Of a stretch of 64,000 nucleotides of DNA, positions 1 through 11,100 are shown one piece after another. The notes below the pieces were generated by a model. The model was not told the origin of the DNA. It saw nothing but the letters and a program-made list of their open reading frames with translations, and searched no databases. This DNA comes from Epinephelus fuscoguttatus (Eukaryota > Chordata > Actinopteri > Perciformes > Serranidae): positions 33,003,856 through 33,067,855 of the forward strand of contig NC_064760.1 in assembly GCF_011397635.1 (NCBI RefSeq), written 5' to 3'. A program made the translations under genes and the position numbers. Each line of letters starts with the position of its first letter. Position 1 is the stretch's first letter.

Positions 1-395
1 GGGGAGTGGGTAGCAGCACAACTGCACACCTAATGGCTGACGGCGCCCCAGATTAAAACGTCCAAGAGCACAGAATTGAAACCACAAAATATCTCCATAC
101 TCCTCGTCCATAGTGATCCAAGTGTCTTGAAGCCCTGACATAAAAATTTGTTTGGAAAAACATCATTTGAACTCTTTTTTTAGCCTCATTGTAGCCTGCA
201 GCTCTAACTGCCTCTCTGTGGACTGCACGCACTCGTGAGCGTGGTCCACAGAGGCCAGCGAAAGCACGTGGAAGCACGTGAACACACATGAAGGAGGTGT
301 CCATGTCTCACGGTCTTGTGCAAACGCACACACGTCAGCGCAGTGTAATGGCGGTAATGGCTGAATTTTCATTTTTGGGTGCACTATCCCTTTAA
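1..395 (-). mobile_element. MITE-like repeat end (TTAA type)
   Basis: The right edge at about 360-395 reads as an inverted 'TTAAAGGGATAGTGCACCC' terminus, a common end of short non-autonomous DNA transposons in fish, and abuts TTAA at 392-395. The same kind of end, with other bases, recurs at 2121 and 28755. The interior, with repeated CACGTG motifs at about 265-285, has no credible coding frame. The left end is outside the window, so the family and length are unknown. Confidence 0.5.
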
Positions 396-2120
396 GTACC
401 TAAAACCTATGTTTCCTGAGCTTATGTAATGAGCAGCAACTGACACGCCGGCCCTGAGTGTCCAAAACTGAAAATAGAGGGGTAACTGGAGGATCATAGT
501 GTCAAGTGTAGGGCCACTGACAAAACTGCGTATATAATGACTCGGGAGTAAGAAGGTGTTGCGTATGCTTTAAGCACCAGTAACACTAGAGCTTACATTC
601 CCCATGATGCAACTGGATAACACCTTTAAGTATAACCTATCTAATACCAATGTCTTTCAAACTTCACAACTTAAATTTGTCAGGCAGGCTTTCTGTCAAA
701 AATTTGAAGTCTCAAGCTCCTCTGATGACATCAATATGACATCATCAGGATTACTCTCTGCAAGCTCCTCTACAGCCACTAAATAAAGAGTCCAAGTGTC
801 TTTAAAGGCTCAGTTATTCTTCTCATGACAAATAAGCCAATGGTCATGTGCCCAATTGGTACAATGCCCATTTAAAACAGCAACCGTCACTACATTTGAA
901 GGTCTTGTGAAGCTTTATGCAGAAAGTGGCACATGGGCTGCAGTGTGAGGTAAAATAATTGGTTAACGTCGACACCAGCCAGCTGCACGTACAGCTGTGC
1001 TGCCTCAGTAAATTGTGCCCCTCGCTGTATTGTAAATCTGCCTTTCTGTCCGCCTGATTGATCGCTTGTTATGTAAGCTTTGTCTTTGTCACATGGCTAA
1101 CATTATCATCCATTATGCTGCATTTTGTTTGCATAATTAACAAAGTACGGTCTCAGTGACCCACAGGTTCGTGGATGGATTTGATACTAAAGAGACGAGC
1201 AGACAGGAGGCACAGACACCATTTAGGAAACATAGTCATCGTCTCCCACTGTATTCTGCATCATTGCATAAATTGGATTGATGTAAGAGGAGTTTAAGTA
1301 ATGATGAGCCTGAAAATAGCACAGATGGGTTGAAGCTGTGAGCGGAATAACAAAGTAATATGATCGACAGGTTCGATCCCTCAAGGTTTACTGAGTCAGG
1401 CTCCATGTATGGCATGTATTTGGCAAGTTCGCCTTTAAGAAAATCATCCATCCATGTCACTGAGTCGTGACGACACAGACTTCTATCTAGAGAAATGAAA
1501 AACTATTTTTGAAACACTCCTCACTGCCTTCCAAATTTTGCTGTTAAGCATGATTTAGCGGATAAAGTAAGAGTGCATCAATTTCAATGTGGAGGCGGCT
1601 TGTGTGTGTATTTCTGATGAGGGGGTTTGGAGGTGTGTGTGTGTGTGTGTGTGTGGTGGGTGGCATTAGAACTAAAGATGCAGCAGCCACTTGCCTTGCC
1701 AATTGTTCTATTCCTTTGAGTAAAATGATTTTCTTGGCTGTTTTTCATCAAGGTTTTTATCCTCTTGTACCCTCAGCTGGAAGAGGACTGAGTCATAGCA
1801 GTCAAGGAAGCAGGTGGGTGAGAGGCACACAGTGGGTAGGGGGGCGAGGAGAAAGGTAGAGGATGTGGGTGGCACGGGTTAAGGAGGGTGAAGAGGAGGC
1901 TGTAGTGAATGAAAAAAAATTATGAATGGTGAATACTATGGACCCATTTCATTACCTGGTGTTCATCAGTCACATAAAGAGAGATCCTGTCTGCAAGGGA
2001 GCATAAAACCCTCACAAATGATTATGGTTTCTATTCGCCGTGCGCCACTAACTGCTTTATAATGGCAGGTTTGGTGGTGTCTACGTTGTCATCCAAAAAA
2101 TATTGCTCTCGTGTGAGACT
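396..2120. other. Intergenic, no gene seen
   Basis: No ORF here has splice sites, a recognisable domain or protein-like composition. The only structure seen is a short TG run near 1637-1656 and a GA/GGGT-rich patch near 1790-1910. The 90-residue frame at 1587-1859 runs through the TG repeat and is judged non-coding. Confidence 0.6.
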
Positions 2121-2435
2121 TTAAAGGGACAGTTCACCCCAAAATCAAAACTACATATTTTTCCTCTTAACTGTAGTGCGATTTTTCAACCTATATTGTT
2201 TTGGTGTGAGTTGCTGAGTGTTGGAGATATTGGCCGTAGAGATGTCTGCCCTCCCTCCAATATAATAGAACTAAATGGCACTAGGTTTGTGGTACTCAAA
2301 GCGCCAAAAAACTACGTTTGAAAAACTCAACAGCAATGTCTCTTTCCAGAAATCATGACCCAGTTTCCCAAGATAATCCACAGAACTTGTTGTGAAGAGT
2401 TTCATGTAGGAACTGTTTACTTACTACTGAACTAC

Positions 2436-2735
2436 ATCCACCAATTGTATCACCACAAAGAGGGAAGCGTGCATCTACTGCTAGCTCACCTAGCACCACT
2501 GAGCTAACAAACATTATTGTTCAGCCAAGGAGGACGCCATTACATCTCGCACTGTCATGAGCATGAGCCTCTCTACACCAGCTAACTGTATCACGCTGCA
2601 GAAAGAAGTGTGCATCTACTGCTAGTTCAACTAGTACTACTGAGCTTGCTAATGTTAAAGCTTAGCTGAGAAGAGCGCCATTAATGTTCACATCAGGCTG
2701 TCACAAGCCTCTCATTCACGAGTACATTCATGCTT
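2436..2735 (+). repeat. Tandem duplication of a roughly 150-bp unit
   Basis: Two diverged copies lie head to tail: about 2441-2580 and 2581-2735. Shared landmarks are 'GTGCATCTACTGCTAG', 'ACTGAGCT' and 'CGCCATTA', in the same order and spacing. The unit is internal sequence of the surrounding TTAA-type transposon. Confidence 0.7.
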
Positions 2736-2743
2736 GCTTCTAA

Positions 2744-2977
2744 AGTATGGGGTGCCGTTTGTAAAGTGTCTCACGCTGAAAATAACATCAACATTTTGCC
2801 ACATTTAGCTTCAAACAATGTTTAAAAAAGTATTGTGAATTTTTTAACGTCACCTTTTACCACATTTACAGCAATATTTGTTAACTTAGAAATATATTAA
2901 ATAGTTAAATCTAAATATTAAATGGGGCGGCACAGTGGTGTGGTGGTTAGCACTCTCGCCTCACAGCAAGAGGGTTG
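2744..2977 (+). repeat. Left arm of a 234-bp inverted repeat
   Basis: Read on the plus strand, this segment is the reverse complement of 3590-3823. The arms are the same length, and by eye I find one mismatch (ACAGTGG here, ACGGTGG in the other arm). It starts in unique-looking sequence (AGTATGGGGTGCCG) and ends with the first 54 bases of a SINE-like head (2924-2977), where identity stops abruptly. Confidence 0.9.
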
Positions 2978-3277
2978 AGATTTATATTTAGCATTTAGAT
3001 TTAACATTTAGATTTAGATTTAGATTTAATATTTAGATTTAACATTTATATTTATATTTAGCATTTAGATTTAACATTTATATTTATATTTATATTTAAC
3101 ATTTAGATTTAACATTTAGATTTAGATATAGATTTAATATTTAGATTTAATATTTATATTTATATTTAGATTTAATATTTAGATTTAACATTTATATTTA
3201 TATTTATATTTATATTTAGCATTTAGATTTAGATTTAATATTTAGATTTAGATTTAATATTTAGATTTAACATTTAG
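2978..3277. repeat. TTTAGA/TTTATA hexamer array
   Basis: About 300 bases made almost only of ATTTAGATTTA, ATTTATATTTA and TTTAACA units. The unit resembles the AAATCTAAATATTAAAT flank next to both SINE heads, which suggests that the array grew from the target site or the simple tail of the SINE. Confidence 0.85.
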
Positions 3278-3643
3278 GTGCTTCTAACCGCTTCATCCTC
3301 TTGAGGGTCGCGGGGGGGCTGGAGCCTATCCCAGCTACATCGGGCGAGAGGCAGGGTACACCCTGGACAGGTCGCCAGACTATCGCAGGGCTGACACATA
3401 GAGACAAACAACCATTCACGCTCACATTCACACCTACGGACAATTTAGAGTCTCCAATTAACCTAGTCCCCAATCTGCATGTCTTTGGACTGTGGGAGGA
3501 AGCCGGAGTGCCCGGAGAGAACCCACGCTGACACGGGGAGAACATGCAAACTCCACACAGAAGGGCTCCCACGCCCAGGATCGAACCGGCAACCCTCTTG
3601 CTGTGAGGCGAGAGTGCTAACCACCACACCACCGTGCCGCCCC
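3278..3643 (-). mobile_element. tRNA-derived SINE-like element, copy 1
   Basis: In reverse orientation this copy has a tRNA-like head with an A-box-like TGGTGTGGTGGTTAGCAC and a B-box-like GGTTCGATCC. A body of about 300 bases follows, with landmarks 'TTTGCATGTTCTCCCCGTGT', 'CAAAGACATGCAGATTGG' and 'GGGATAGGCTCCAGCC', ending at GCGGTTAGAAG. The copy at 56319-56683 matches it along its full length. ORFs of up to 121 residues inside it are artefacts. It is a short interspersed element probably mobilised by a LINE, which I cannot identify from the tail. Confidence 0.8.
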
Positions 3644-3823
3644 ATTTAATATTTAGATTTAACTATTTAATATATTTCTAAGTTAACAAATATTGCTGTA
3701 AATGTGGTAAAAGGTGACGTTAAAAAATTCACAATACTTTTTTAAACATTGTTTGAAGCTAAATGTGGCAAAATGTTGATGTTATTTTCAGCGTGAGACA
3801 CTTTACAAACGGCACCCCATACT
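3590..3823 (-). repeat. Right arm of a 234-bp inverted repeat
   Basis: Reverse complement of 2744-2977. It contains the SINE head (3590-3643) and the flanking AT-rich sequence out to CACCCCATACT. The two arms enclose a 612-bp spacer made of the hexamer array and the SINE body, so the DNA could fold into a long hairpin. Confidence 0.9.
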
Positions 3824-3865
3824 AAAGCAGTGATCACTGATAAAACAAGTTACTACATGAAACTG

Positions 3866-4760
3866 GCCACAACCATAGACTGTATAAACATGGACGTATC
3901 CATGGTGACTTCACCCTTTGGTTTGTGGAATCCCATTTTGAAGCCTTGAGTTTGTAATTTTGTCCGACAACAGTGTGGAGAGAACGCTAATGCTAGCTGC
4001 TAGCTCAGTTAGTATGGTGCATTTATAGTTATCATCAAATGTGATAATGCTTATGCTAATTTTGGCAAGCGAAAAAAAATGACTTAAAACCATTAAAACA
4101 AAATGTAGGGGAGATTCACCTTAAATGTAACATGTTACAGTTGTAACTCGCACATTTTCTCTTGTGTCATCCTGATGTCAGCATGTCAAGATGTAGCCAG
4201 TGCAGTAGTAAACATCCCCGGGAAATAACAACAGAATTTGTCCACTCTGCTGGGAATGGCGGCTAAAAAAATTAGTTATACTTAAACTAAGTAAAAATGA
4301 AGATCCAGGGGTATAGTTCAAATAAAAATTTGTGTCTATTTGTTGTCGGGCTAAAATCCGTATGGTAGAGTGAAAAGTGAAAAATGTTACAATTATGGCG
4401 ACTCTCCTGTACTTACTGGAAAAACTTAAAATGCAACTCCTTAGCGGGACTTTTTTTTAGGCTACCAATACGTTACAATTTACGTTTATAAACTGAAAAC
4501 ACACTGAAATAGCAACACCTATAGTTATGTTTATACTCTGTGAATTTAGGGGTTACGCCATTGTTACATTACCAATCCAAAATTTTGCTGTGGTAGCAAC
4601 TCATCAGTGGTTGGCAGCCATCTGTCACAGGTTTATTTTTACTGTAAAATTCGGCATTTTAACTCATTTTTGGAGCCAGCTTCAAGTGGCCATTCAAGGA
4701 ACTGCAGTTTTTGGCATTTCTGCGTTGGCTTCATTTTTCAGCCCCAGAGGTTTCTGCTTG
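3866..4760 (-). mobile_element. Dispersed repeat nested in the TTAA-type element
   Basis: The insertion point can be read by comparison with the sister element at 28473: there 'GAAACTG' is followed directly by 'CTCACAACAAGG', whereas here 895 bases intervene. The inserted sequence matches, in opposite orientation, the repeats at 15497-16015 and 58060-58630 (landmarks GCAGTTCCTTGAATGGCCAC, GGCTGGCTCC, and a terminal ATAGACTGTATAAACATGG). No coding capacity is seen. Confidence 0.65.
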
Positions 4761-4993
4761 CTCACAGCAAGGTCTATGGATTTTCCGGGTCATGATTTCT
4801 GGAAAGAGACATTGCTGTTGATATTTTTTTATCAAGTAGTTTTTTTTGTGCTTTTGAGTTTCATTATATTTCAGAGAAGGCTGATATCTCTGTAGCAGAT
4901 ACTTCCAACACTTGGCAGCTCACACGAAAACAATGTAGATTGATAAATAGCACCACAGGTAAGAGGAAAAAATATCTATTTTTGATTTTTGGG

Positions 4994-5474
4994 GGAATCG
5001 TCGATTTCAAAGGGCTGGTAATTAACAGACAGTTACAGGGGGATTCATTTGGACAACAACATGAAGGGAGATTGGCTGGCAGCCATAATTATCTTTGGAT
5101 GGAGCTACATGCTTCGTGCCTCCAGCCTCTGCTAACCAAAACTTAATGCTTTTGTTTTCATTTATACTGCAGAGGCTGCGTGTGCCCACAAACCATTACT
5201 ATTTTAACTCTGAGAAATAAAAAGACTTGGAAATCTGAACAAAGGAAAAAAGCCTTTTACTTGTTTGTTAAACCTGCCGAAAATGATTGTGAGAAGATAG
5301 TCAAATCAAATGAGTTGGCCAGAATATGAGAGACAGAGAGAGAGAAAGACAGATGTGTGGGTGATGTTCTCTTTTTGTCTCAGTGAGTCTGAAACTGTTT
5401 GTTGAGGGTGGACGGGTGGGCAGGCCATTAGGAAAATTGATGTGTATGCAGCTGTGTGTACGTGCGCATGCTCA

Positions 5475-5516
<42 letters not shown>

Positions 5517-6650
5517 TGCTCTAACATCACTGCTGCCGTCACTGCAGCCACCTCACAGTGACTCCCCTGTGACTGAAGGCCTGACAGCCTCCCACGCTCT
5601 CCCCATAAACTCCCCTGCTCCTCTCGCTTTATCTATAACCTCGCCCCCCTCTCACTCTGTCCTTTGCTTTGTGTCTGCCCCTCAACTCTATTTTCTCATC
5701 CACCCATCTCTCTCTCTCCACTATGTTTCTTTCATTTCACCCACTACTTTTTTTTATTTTACTTGTTTTCATCTCTCACCCCCTCATTTGGTGTGTGGGT
5801 CTTCCCTGTCTTCCGTCATGCTCTCTGTGCCCACCGTGCTGCCTGTCTCTGTCTCTATGGAAACCCAGAGTGGACAAGAGTGGCTCAGAGGTCTGTGAGA
5901 CGCTGATACAGACCCTATTAGATCACACGCTCCCTTCCTCTCCCAGAGAGCCACATGCTTCCAACCTTGCGCACACAAGTGCAAGCCTATAGTGTGTGTA
6001 AATAGATGATGTGTGACTGTGCCACTACCTGCCATCACACGAGTCCCCCCCCCTGTGGAAAGAGACGCCCCCATCTCCCCTGGTGCTCATGACTTATTGT
6101 GGGTGTGGAGTGGGAGGAATGAATGGAGGCAGTGTTGGAGTAAGGAGGAAGCCCTATTGTTTCATTATGTTGTAGGTCTCTTCAATTACTCAGTGGAGAA
6201 GGGGACCACCTGATGCTGCCTTTGCACATATATTCCCATCAGAAGCACACACACACACACACACACACACTCTGGCCCCATCCTCCCCCATCTCCCCTTT
6301 CAGTCTCACACCTCACAAACCATATTCTCCTCACATTTACACGTTGTTGAGGCTGCTGTGTTGCGTAGCGCGTGCGTCATTCGGGTCCAAACGCATCTGA
6401 AGGACAGGTGATTTGTGATAAGAGGCCTCACACAGACAGAGTTTCACAGCTTTGGGTCGCTCTCCTGGGCACCATCATGATTTGACGGTCACGCTTAAGT
6501 GGATCATCGCAGAACGCAATCATGGGGAGGATACGTAAGCCGTACAGCATGTCGTTTTGGGGAAAAGTGAAAGAGGGCAGTGAATGAGAATGGAGCAAAA
6601 AAAGACACAGAAGAAGTGTTTTCGTCTTTTAAGTTTCTTGTGAATGAATC
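4994..6650. other. Intergenic with microsatellites, no gene seen
   Basis: Contains a (TG)n run at about 5479-5515, a C/T-rich stretch at 5580-5830 and a (CA)n run at about 6247-6270. Several overlapping 80-170 residue ORFs at 5383-5992 are Cys-Val and Ser-Pro-Leu-rich low-complexity translations of these tracts and are not supported as genes. Confidence 0.6.
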
Positions 6651-6679
6651 CAGTTTCTGAAGGTTTGTTGAGTTTCACC

Positions 6680-6685
6680 TTTATT
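6680..6685 (-). terminator. tent5d: Candidate polyadenylation signal for tent5d
   Basis: TTTATT on the plus strand is AATAAA on the minus strand. It lies about 1.5 kb downstream of the tent5d stop and would give a 3'UTR containing a long (CA)n tract. No strong GU-rich element follows it, and another TTTATT lies near 7389, so the choice is tentative. Confidence 0.3.
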
Positions 6686-6689
6686 TTAT

Positions 6690-7793
6690 CAAAATGTACA
6701 TGAACAAACTACAACAAAGGACTACATTAAAGAAGACATCAAAACGGGCAGCAATAACAGGGGTCAACAACTGAACACACACCCAACCCAGCCCCAGGCC
6801 CACCCCATTAACACCCCCAGTGCAGTGAGATAAAGACATGCCAATCATGTCTCACATTTAGGCACTTGATTTCCCTACCAAACCATCTTTGGTCATAGTT
6901 GCTGTTGCACGGCTTTGAACTTAGATTCAAACAGGTTTGAGGTGGATTTGATTTCATGTTGATTCTGACTGCGTGAATTAGAGGGTGCTGATTCATGCTG
7001 AGAGGAGTCACACAAGTTTAGATGTAATTCCTTCAGTTTAGATCCTATGGTTTACACAGATCGCCATCTGCCACATTTAGCAATGACCCAAAGATGGTTA
7101 TAACCTGACCACCTCCACAGAAGTAAACTTTAGCATTAAATAAATCAACACTAGATGGTACAGTACTTCACATGATTACAGAAAGGACTCCACAAGGGAA
7201 AGGAATCAAGCACTACATCTTAACACAATTTACCTGAAAACAATGCAGTGTATCCGCACACGATATACTGTAATCAATACGCTGTACAGTCTATTGCAAA
7301 GGCAATGTTGTTGGCATTTTTCTGTAGGAACTAACCAGTCTGTTTACCACTGAGTTTTATATTGGAAAGTCTTGCAAAAATAGATCCATTTTTATTAAAT
7401 TAAAAGCCTTTGCTTTGACTTCAGGATGTGATCTATATATTTAGCTACTCATGCATTGTCTAACTGTGTGCGTGTATGTATATGTGTGTTTTTATGTGTA
7501 TGTATTGTGCATGCATGTGTGTGTTCTGATGATAGTACTGTACACACTGGTATGCCTGTCCCTCTGTATTTTTTTTCAGAATACACCCCTTCGGTAAAGG
7601 ATTAACAAAGTTACATTGAACTGTTTAAGAAGCATAGTAGTCACACAGTATTTGGCAGTGAGAGAACAGTCCTAATTTATCCATGCACAATATCAACCAC
7701 AGGCAAGGTCCACATTCTGAACAAACCCATTAAGAACAACACAGTAAGAACATGAAAAGAGTGTACAAGAATTCAAGAACCTGGAGGTGTGAG

Positions 7794-7856
<63 letters not shown>

Positions 7857-8182
7857 TCAACAGCACAGTTGGTTTCCCGGGGAGACCAAAGGGCTATGAC
7901 TCATGCAGTGCATAAAGCATTTTCTGGAATTTTAACAATATCGGAAGAATTATTATTTTACCACAAAGCCCAGATAATTACATATAATCATATTAGAACC
8001 TTACAGAGTACTCGGGGAGTTTACTGTAAAAACCCACTCAATCCCACCCCCACAGGTCTATTATAGACCAAACAGTTTATCCCTGGATTATGTTTCCATT
8101 CTCCAGCCCTTTCCACGTAGAGAGCACCATCCCCTTGCTCGATTGTGTGTTTTGTGTGAGTACATGCGTATTTGTGTGTGGT
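6690..8182 (-). other. tent5d: Probable tent5d 3' untranslated region
   Basis: No gene-like ORF is found between the tent5d stop codon and the candidate AATAAA at 6680-6685. Assignment to the 3'UTR rests on position only. It contains the microsatellite at 7797-7852. Confidence 0.35.
7797..7852. repeat. (TG)n microsatellite
   Basis: About 28 uninterrupted TG units. On the tent5d mRNA strand it would read as (CA)n within the proposed 3'UTR, a possible binding tract for hnRNP L-type proteins. Confidence 0.95.
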
Positions 8183-11100
8183 TTAGACTAGTCCAGTCTG
8201 TGTGTGCAGGTGTAAGGGGTACGGTTGGTAAAGCAGCGTTGATCCCCCTTGGGGTATGTAGTAGCTGCAGTAGCTGGGTTCTGCTAAATAGGAGCCGCTG
8301 TGATCAGCAAGGTACGGGGCGGGCTGGTAGAAGCATGTCACATGGTCTGTGTTGGGGATAATGTTCTGCTCTCCTAGAACCTTCAGTGCCAGCACTGTGA
8401 TCATGTTCAGCGTCTGACGCCTCTCGTGTCCCATCAGACACACTGTGCTGTCGTCGACCACGCGACGCAGCGTCATCAGATACTGGTACTTGCTTCTCTC
8501 CTCACCGATGAAGTGGTTCTTCAAGTAGGACAGGATCTTCCTCTGCTGCTCCTGCACATCAGGGAAATCGATGAAAAAGCGCGAGCACATGTAGCGCTCC
8601 AGTGTCTTTATCTGAGTCTCGCTGGCCGGTCGGTAGTCCCTGACCAGCAGGTTGCTGTATTTCAGCAAGCCACCGCCTCGAATCTCCTCTGGGTTTCTGG
8701 TGGCGATTAGGCGGTAGCGCAGGTGGTCCATGGCTGCCTCAAAGTCACCGTACATGCTCTCTGCCAGGACCTCGACAGCAGGGACCGAGCCTGATGCCTG
8801 AGGAGTGCTGCTCTGTTCAAGCATGTCTGTGGTTACCTCAGGGGCCTCTTTGTTCTCAGGCACAGAGCTGGATGCCTCATCGGCTTTTGGAGGGGCCGAT
8901 TCCCCTGGGCCTTCAGACTGAGAGGGAGGCAGCACATGTGAGGTGGAGCTCGGGATTGTGATCGGAAAAGAAACAGGCTCTGCAACCCCAGGCGACGATG
9001 AGATATAATCTTGTTCTTTTTTATCCTCCAACTGTAGGAGAGGGACTCCTGGTTGAGGGGATGACTCTTTAATCTGTTCCTCGCTGCCTGTGTGCAGTAT
9101 CAAAGGCTCCATGTCTGAAGATACCTGAGGTACAAGGTCTTCTGACTCCACAGGCGGAGTGAGGCAGAGGAGGGGAGGGCTGAGGGAAGGGGGGCTAAGA
9201 CAGAGTGGAGGAGGGCTGAGGCTGAGCATAGGAGGGGTGAGGTAAGGAGGTGAGCTGAGGCAGGATGAGGTAGGGCTGAAACTCAGGGGTGGAGAGCTAA
9301 AGCTGGTGGTGGGGCTGACGGTGCTCAGCATCGGAGATGACAGGCAGTGAGAGGGAGGGGTGAGACATGGGGGAGGACTGAGGCTGGGGGGTGAGGGAGT
9401 GTGGCAGGGAGGGGAAAGACTAAGTACAGGAGGGGTGAGACAGGAAACAGGAGGGGTGACACAGTGGGAAGAGGAGGGTGAACAAAGTGTGGTCTCTTGT
9501 GGGCTGCCGTTTGGCTGATTCAAGTCCAACTTTTTGGTCCCTAGTTCTCTGTTTTCATCTTCATCACTGAGCTCAACTTCTGAGGTATGTACAGGTTCTT
9601 GGGTGTTTGAGCTGGACGTGTCAGCGTGTGAAACTAACGTGTCCACTGAGTCAAGAGGCTCTGATTGTTTGGGTGCAGAGACAGTTTCACTCAGGGAGGG
9701 CTGGCTTTGTTCGTCACAAGCCACATCTGATGGTGCCTCTTTTAGGCTCTGAATACTTGTCTCACATGAACTCTCTGTGATTAGCTGAGAGGGTGATGGC
9801 TCTTGAGGTAAAGCAGACATGGGATCCACAGAAGTGGAGATTATATCAGGAGCAGGATCAGGAGCTGAGGTAAGATCTATGATTGACACTGAGTTGGGTT
9901 CAGGCCCAGGGTTTGTTTCAGTAGAGATACTAGGAGTTGGGGTAGTTGTTGGCTCCAAACTGGGAGCTGTTGGCTTTGGGTTAAAATCTATCTCAGGTTC
10001 AGAGCAAGGGCAAGGGTTTGCATCTATACAGAGTGCTATGACAGGTTCGCTTTCAGAGACTGGACTGGGGTAAGGATTGGGGGCTACCTTCCTACACATC
10101 CTCCGGGGGGGTTTGGGAGAGGAATGTTTGAGCACCACCATGTGAGATAGTCTCTCTGAGGCCTTACAAGAGGGAGAGGAGGAGGTCTTTTTGTCAGAAA
10201 CAAGGCTGGGTGGTGCAGGTACACTATCCTGAGTATCTGGAGGGCTGACAGCATCAGGGGTGTTCTGAGTTTTATCCGAGTTATCTGTGTGTAGTGTGCT
10301 GTGAATCTCCAGTGTATCCTGTGCGCCAGCAGGCTCTGTGTTGTGAAGTGTAAGGGATATGGAAGAGGTGGAGCAGGAACAATCGATACCCTGTGTGTCT
10401 TGTATGTTTTTTGCTTCTGACGCTAAAACCTCTTCTGCCGTTTCACTTACTTCTGTCTCGTCTGTCTCACGTTTTCTCTCTGCCTGCTCACATATCTCTA
10501 CTTTGCTTTCATCTGCTAACTGTGTCTCGATCTTTGCATGTGAAGGTGTGCTAGAGTCTGGAGCAGTTACATGTTGTGTTTCATCTTTCTCATCGCTCCT
10601 CTGATCCTCACTGAAACACTTGGAGGAGTCCGTACTGTGACATGCTTCTGCCAGGTTTAGAGACTCTGTCTGGGTATTGTTTGAGGTTTTTGGCGGCTCG
10701 GACTGTTCCATCTGCTCTGTGATTTTGTTCTGTTCATCAGGGGGTTTTGTGTGGTTGGACTGTTCTTTCTGAACAGAGAGTTCCTTGTGATTTGAATGTG
10801 CTGGTTGTTGGTCATCACAGGGCTGGGTTTGCTCTGCCTCTTCTGCCTTTGTCGAGCATTTGGTCTTGTCCGAGAGCTCTGGCTCGTGTCTGAGTTCAAT
10901 CTGAGTTGGAGGTTCAGCTTCCTCAGAGGTTTTGTTCTCTGACAAAAGGTCTGCAGAAGTCTGGTCAGAGAGGTCTGTCTCATTGAGGGTTTCTCTATGT
11001 TCTTCTTTCAACTCCACAGGTGTTTTCTCTTTGTTGTCCTTTTCAACTTTGGAGTGTATTGTCTGGTTTGAGTGTTCATTTTGTAGTGACAGTTCTGACT

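Larger units (their letters stand above)
2121..4993. mobile_element. TTAA-type DNA transposon with long inverted ends, carrying nested insertions
   Basis: The left end (TTAA at 2121, then AAGGGACAGTTCACCCC) and the segment 4761-4993 are inverted copies of each other. Both contain the 'TTTTGGTGTGAGTTGC', 'GAGATATTGGCC' and 'CAGAAATCATGACCC' blocks. The same pair of arms is found at 27245-28755, so this is one repeat family with arms of several hundred bases and no transposase. The copy has been split by a SINE-bearing inverted repeat (2744-3823) and by another repeat (3866-4760). The terminal TTAA of the right end is missing here. The TTAA target suggests a piggyBac- or Kolobok-like origin, but the superfamily is not established. 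Confidence 0.65.

Noticed and set aside
3267..3645. ORFs of 60-121 residues on both strands
   Set aside because: They fall inside the SINE-like element, recur in the copy at 56319-56683, and encode no known domain.
5383..5992. ORF of 171 residues and overlapping frames
   Set aside because: The frame runs through a TG microsatellite and a C/T-rich tract, giving Cys-Val and Ser/Pro-Leu low complexity with no splice or domain support.
7797..7852. CRISPR-like regular repeat
   Set aside because: It is a simple dinucleotide microsatellite with no spacers; no CRISPR array exists in this window.
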